Source of the DNA: Balamuthia mandrillaris | Taxonomy: Eukaryota > Discosea > Longamoebia > Balamuthiidae | Assembly (NCBI GenBank): GCA_031835245.1 | Contig: JAVKOQ010000582.1 | Location: 1-22,500 of the forward strand | DNA: 22,500 bases | Direction of reading: 5' to 3' | In this document: positions 19,115 through 22,500 of the stretch, in pieces | How positions within the stretch are numbered: position 1 is the stretch's first letter | Layout: each line of letters opens with the position of its first letter | Position numbers and translations under genes: made by a program | The notes under the pieces: generated by a model | What the model was told of the DNA's origin: nothing | Database searches by the model: none | Seen by the model: the letters and a program-made list of their open reading frames with translations, nothing else

Positions 19115-19728
19115 GCAAACAACCAAGGTTTTTTTTTTTTTTCGTTACGCTGTGCAGCAACCAGAGTTTTTGTGTGGAGTTGCCCGCAAAGTGGTGTAAA
19201 CTCTGGCTATTTTTTTTTCCCCTCCATCGGAAAGGCTGACAACCCACCACTTGGACTACTTGTATTTTTTTTTTTATTTTTCGTGGGTTTCCTTCCCTTT
19301 CAGTTCCTTTCCTTCCCCTTCCAGCAGGGCTGCCTTGTCATCAGGGGGGAGGAGGAGGGCTTTCTATTTTTTTCCAAGCTTCTTGTCTGTTTCCCTTTTT
19401 TTTCTCTCTCTCTTTTTTCACTTTTTCACTTTTTCTTTTTTTTTTTTTTTTTTTTCTTTTTTTTTTTCTTTAAACAACAACAAACACCACAGAGACAACA
19501 ACTGTAAAAAAAAACTACACCGAAGAGCTCTTTTTCCTTCCTTTGTTCTTTTTGTTTTCCTCCTTTCAACAGTTGCCTTTTTTTTTGGGGGGGGTGGACA
19601 TCTTTCATCAATTTTTTGATTTTTTCCGTGCGATTTGAAATCTCAGAAGTTTTTATTTTTTTTGGTGACGACCTACCACTTGGACGAAACGAACGAACGG
19701 TGCAAGCAAAACGACTCAAGTTTATAAC

Positions 19729-21156
19729 ATGGCAGCTGTAGAAGTGGAAAAAATTACTACCACCCTAACTTGGCATCTGTAAGATCATCGCCTCCAATGC
19801 GATTTTTGATTAGGAGTAGCTGATTTTTTTTCTCTTTTTTTTTTCCCCAAAGTCCGGACACGGAAGGCGCTACCGTTGTGTCCAGTGTTACTCAAGCAGC
19901 GTCTGAATCTCGCAGGAAAAAGAAATGTAAGTTTAAATCGTACATCAGATGATTACACCTCTGATTTTCAATTCGTTTTTTTTGCCGCATCTTCTCTACT
20001 CACCACCGACGCACCAGGGGTTCCTCGTCGCGATTCTTTGGCTTACCGGCAACGCAAGGGCAAACGGGGTTCCCGTCGGTTCCAACGTTTCATGAATGGT
20101 GAGTCCGGTGTACCACAACCCACTCACCATCATTCTATTTATTCTCTGTCTCTCTCTTTTCGATGACAAATTTCAAAGCTACATCAAAGAACACAAGAGA
20201 TTGAGAGAAAAGAGAAAAAAAGAGAAAAATAGAGCAAAAGAGAAGAGGAGGGCAATGCAGACTTTTCTTATGATCCGATTTCTTCTGATCTGATTTCGAA
20301 AACCCTCTAATCCCCTATTCAACCTTCTCTCAAGCGCTTGAGATCGGAGCCACTCTGGAAACATGGGAGTACGATGAGGAATTCATGGAGCAGCTGACAT
20401 GGCATCCCGAGTGGAAGTCCGTGTTCGAGCTGCTGTTCACGTCGGAGACCAACAAGCGCATCTGGGAGCCCTTCCGCGACATCACGGAAGAGGAGCAAGA
20501 CGAGCTTCTTAACTGGCTCTGCGGTTCTGCCGATTTTGCAACCGCCAAGGAGCGCCATGGTACGTTCTTCACTCATCTTTTATGTTTCTTCTTCGCCTCT
20601 TACTCACTGTCTTTTTGATTCCTTGATTTTATTTCCCTCCCGCTCCACAACAGCGTCCGCCAAGCAAGAAGCAATGAAAGCAGCGGAGAAGCTGTTCCTT
20701 GACATCGATCGCTCTACCAGAGATCTCCTGAAAGAGAACTTTGGCTACAACTCAAGCCTTGTCGAGCACCTAGAAGCTTTTATTATGCCTCTCATCTACG
20801 GCTTTGTAGACGTGGAGAGCGGAGAGGACGAAACGAAAAAGAGCAACACTCACTTCAAGAGCATCAAGCACTCGGGTGAGGACCTTCATCTCGTCTTCAA
20901 CGACTCTCGAGACCGCAAAGTCTGTCACGGCGTTTGCAAGTACTACTCTCTGAAGAGCAGCAGCAAGAACAAGCTTGGAAAGAGGATCACCGTCATTTCC
21001 AAACCTTCTCCATCCTCTCCCTCCAAACGCAACAACGAGAAAAAGAAGAAGGACTCCTGCTCTACTTTTCCTGATGCAGCTTTACTTTCAGAGTACCTTC
21101 ACTACAACTTGAACCAACAACAAAAACAACAACAACAAGCTGTGTCAACCAACTAA
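19729..21156 (+). CDS. R3H-domain protein, R3HDM4-like
   Basis: 310-residue protein. Exons: 19729-19778, 19853-19926, 20018-20098, 20335-20559, 20654-21156; every join keeps phase. Residues 35-65 are very basic (SRRKKK, RQRKGKRGSRRFQRFMN) and resemble the R3H-associated N-terminal region. The middle (LETWEYDEEFMEQLTWHPEW to CGSADFATAKERH) is acidic and helical. Residues about 160-245 form the R3H domain: RDLLKENFGYNSSLVEHLEA, then LHLVFNDSRDRKVCHGVCKY with the defining Arg231-x3-His235. R3H domains bind single-stranded nucleic acid; the cellular role of this subfamily is poorly known. The C-terminal 70 residues are Lys/Ser-rich and end in a Gln run (QQQKQQQQ). Intron 3 is long (236 bases), and the exon 3/4 join is the one inferred mainly from phase and the CTCAAG acceptor, so a missed small exon is possible. 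Confidence 0.75.
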
Positions 21157-21374
21157 GGTTTGGGACAGTTTAGTGGAGAGCTCTTTGACGCTCTGGTCTG
21201 TCCGCAGCGCTTTTTGTTTTCGTTTGTGAAGAGCTCCCTCGTTGTTTCTGTTTTTTCTGTTTTTTGTAGTTTGATGTGTAACTTGCTTGTAAAAAATGCA
21301 TTGGCTTGCTGATGCCGCTATCAACTTTGTAATTGGTGTTATCTTTTGTATACAAAACAAAAAAAAAAAGCAAA

Positions 21375-21380
21375 AATAAA
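21375..21380 (+). terminator. AATAAA polyadenylation signal for the R3H gene
   Basis: AATAAA 219 bases after the stop codon, preceded by an A-run. Confidence 0.55.
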
Positions 21381-21502
21381 CGATATGTTTGGGGTTAGTG
21401 CGCTCCTCTCTTTCTGAGCCTTTCCTTCTGCGCCCACTCTCGCGCGAGAGGGGCACAACCAAACTTGAAGTTTGTTTCTCCTTTTTGTTACGCGCGCATT
21501 TC

Positions 21503-21560
21503 TTGTCGATTATCAATCAAGCCAGGATTTGATTGTCGATTATCAAGCAATCCAGGATTA
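21503..21560. repeat. 30-base tandem duplication
   Basis: Two adjacent copies of a unit starting TTGTCGATTATCAA and ending CCAGGATT, at about 21503-21530 and 21533-21560. They differ at two internal positions. A third TTATCAA follows at 21561-21567. Confidence 0.8.
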
Positions 21561-21868
21561 TTATCAACACAGAATAAAGTATTTTTTCGTCGACGTGAGA
21601 AAGAAAATGTGTGGACGTGGCTTTCTCTGAAGGTGAAGATAAAAAGAGACGTAAACAAAAACATGCTGACTGCTACTACTTCTTTTACCTGAGGGTGGGT
21701 GGTTGTGTTTTTTTTGATGGTACGCCCGCTCTGTTCTATTTTTATTGTTCTTGTTTCATAAAAGTCTTGTCTTATTTTTTTTTCCTCTCTTCTCTCTTCA
21801 CAACAACAAAAACAAAACCGTCTTCGTGAAACTCAACCCACTCGCGCAACCGTATATCGCAACACACA

Positions 21869-22500
21869 ATGTGGAGCTGGTTAGGAAGAAGTCAAACCGA
21901 GGACAACAACAACCTTCCATCTCTGCCGTCTGAAGGAGGGGCCTCCTCCTCCTCCAGCGAATCGGACGATGGCGGGGACAGCGAGACTTTAGTGCAAGAG
22001 GAAGAAGGCCGCTCCTCCATCAGAAGGAAGAGCAAGAGCAAAAACAAGAAATCGTTCACCTCTTTTCCTGAGGAAGAGAAGGAGAAGGACTCACCCAAAA
22101 AGAAAAGCCACAAAAAGAGGAAGGGAAAGGAAAAGGGATTGAAGAAGAAGTACCGCGGCAAAGGCAAACCCAGCTCCATCCGTGAGAGCTTCATCGATGT
22201 CGGCCGCAACAGGATCGACTTCTCCAAGAAGGCCACCCACGAGGACAAGGAACAGGAGAGAGAAAGAAAGATCGTGGACAACAAGTTCTTCAAGGTGAAG
22301 GAAACGGACGTGTTCGACCCTGAGACAGGTCTCACCGTCGACACCAACACCGTTATTGTGGTCAAGGACGTCTCCTTGACGCAGACCCTGTCCAGCTTCG
22401 ACTTGTTGATGACGGGCGTGGAGAAGCAGACGGGATGGTTCTCTGGCAATAGGCGACTGCCTATCTTCTCAGCGGAGAGCTTGGCCATGCGAGTGGCTGC
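21869..22500 (+). CDS. Unrecognised charged protein, 5' part, runs off the window
   Basis: Open from ATG 21869 (context ACACACAATG) to the right edge: 210 codons plus two bases with no stop and no needed intron. It starts MWSWLGRSQTEDNNNLPSLP. Residues 28-45 are Ser/acidic; residues 50-100 are Lys-rich with nuclear-localisation-like clusters (KKKSHKKRKGKEKGLKKK). After about residue 105 the sequence turns globular: SSIRESFIDVGRNRIDFSKK, FKVKETDVFDPETGLTVDT, VIVVKDVSLTQTLSSFDLLM, TGVEKQTGWFSGNRRLP. Codon use is C/G-rich at third positions, like BiP. I do not recognise a family. The minus-strand open frame opposite it is an antisense shadow. It lies 712 bases after the R3H gene, with a T/C-rich leader. 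Confidence 0.75.
   Translation, partial: MWSWLGRSQTEDNNNLPSLPSEGGASSSSSESDDGGDSETLVQEEEGRSSIRRKSKSKNKKSFTSFPEEEKEKDSPKKKSHKKRKGKEKGLKKKYRGKGKPSSIRESFIDVGRNRIDFSKKATHEDKEQERERKIVDNKFFKVKETDVFDPETGLTVDTNTVIVVKDVSLTQTLSSFDLLMTGVEKQTGWFSGNRRLPIFSAESLAMRVA

Larger units (their letters stand above)
18971..19728. other. Intergenic: fucosidase 3' flank and R3H gene 5' flank
   Basis: About 760 bases without supported coding. The first 150 are the fucosidase 3' UTR with a (GA)n tract and AATAAA. From about 19130 to 19660 the strand is dominated by T-runs (longest interrupted run about 19431-19471) and CTTTCC motifs, as upstream of the kinase gene. The last 60 bases before the ATG are mixed sequence and may be 5' UTR. 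Confidence 0.55.
21157..21868. other. Intergenic: R3H gene 3' flank and right-edge gene 5' flank
   Basis: About 710 bases. The left 225 are the R3H 3' UTR up to AATAAA at 21375-21380. A second AATAAA lies at 21573-21578. Between them are CGCGCG-containing sequence (21432-21447, 21491-21497) and a 30-base tandem duplication. From about 21690 the strand is T/C-rich, leading to the next ATG. No coding stretch is supported. Confidence 0.55.

Noticed and set aside
21892-22488. Minus-strand frame of 198 codons at the right edge
   Set aside because: Antisense of the plus-strand charged protein, rich in Ser/Leu/Phe from Lys/Glu codons on the opposite strand; it has no recognisable features.

Overview
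The window is nuclear DNA from a single-celled eukaryote. Genes are split by short GT-AG introns (about 50-260 bases) with strongly T/C-rich sense strands, intergenic gaps are small, and the products are conserved eukaryotic proteins: a V-ATPase a subunit, an IRE/MAST-type AGC kinase, ER BiP ending in HDEL, nucleoporin Nup62 and a lysosomal-type fucosidase. The mix fits a free-living amoeba; a Balamuthia-like amoebozoan is my guess from gene style, not a demonstrated assignment.

Layout, left to right. 1-2467 (+): 3' part of V-ATPase subunit a, eight exons. 3286-8637 (+): a ten-exon kinase of 1441 residues with a disordered N-terminal half, a C2HC knuckle and an AGC kinase domain; one intron is almost entirely a pyrimidine microsatellite. 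About 8794-10057 (-): an unresolved region with several exon-like open stretches and good intron signals, encoding nothing I recognise. 10167-12155 (-): intronless BiP/Kar2, with an ERSE-II/plant-UPRE-like site in its promoter. 12533-14296 (-): intronless Sel1-repeat protein with long Glu and Ala runs. 14517-16713 (+): Nup62, divergent from the Sel1 gene and starting with a seven-base coding exon. 17023-18970 (+): GH29 alpha-L-fucosidase, seven exons. 19729-21156 (+): R3H-domain protein (R3HDM4-like), five exons. 21869-22500 (+): first 210 codons of an unrecognised basic, charged protein that runs off the window.

The genes do not form one pathway. V-ATPase and alpha-L-fucosidase both serve the acidic endolysosomal compartment, and BiP serves the ER through which fucosidase would pass, but this is ordinary housekeeping proximity. 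I see no mobile element, CRISPR array, rRNA or tRNA. Simple repeats are abundant. The clearest regulatory observation is the BiP promoter; the clearest unknowns are the 8.8-10.06 kb region and the protein at the right edge.

All exon joins were derived by eye from splice consensus, reading-frame phase and family similarity. The joined lengths divide exactly by three for the kinase (4326 bases), Nup62 (1752), fucosidase (1458), R3H protein (933) and the V-ATPase part (1815 from base 2).
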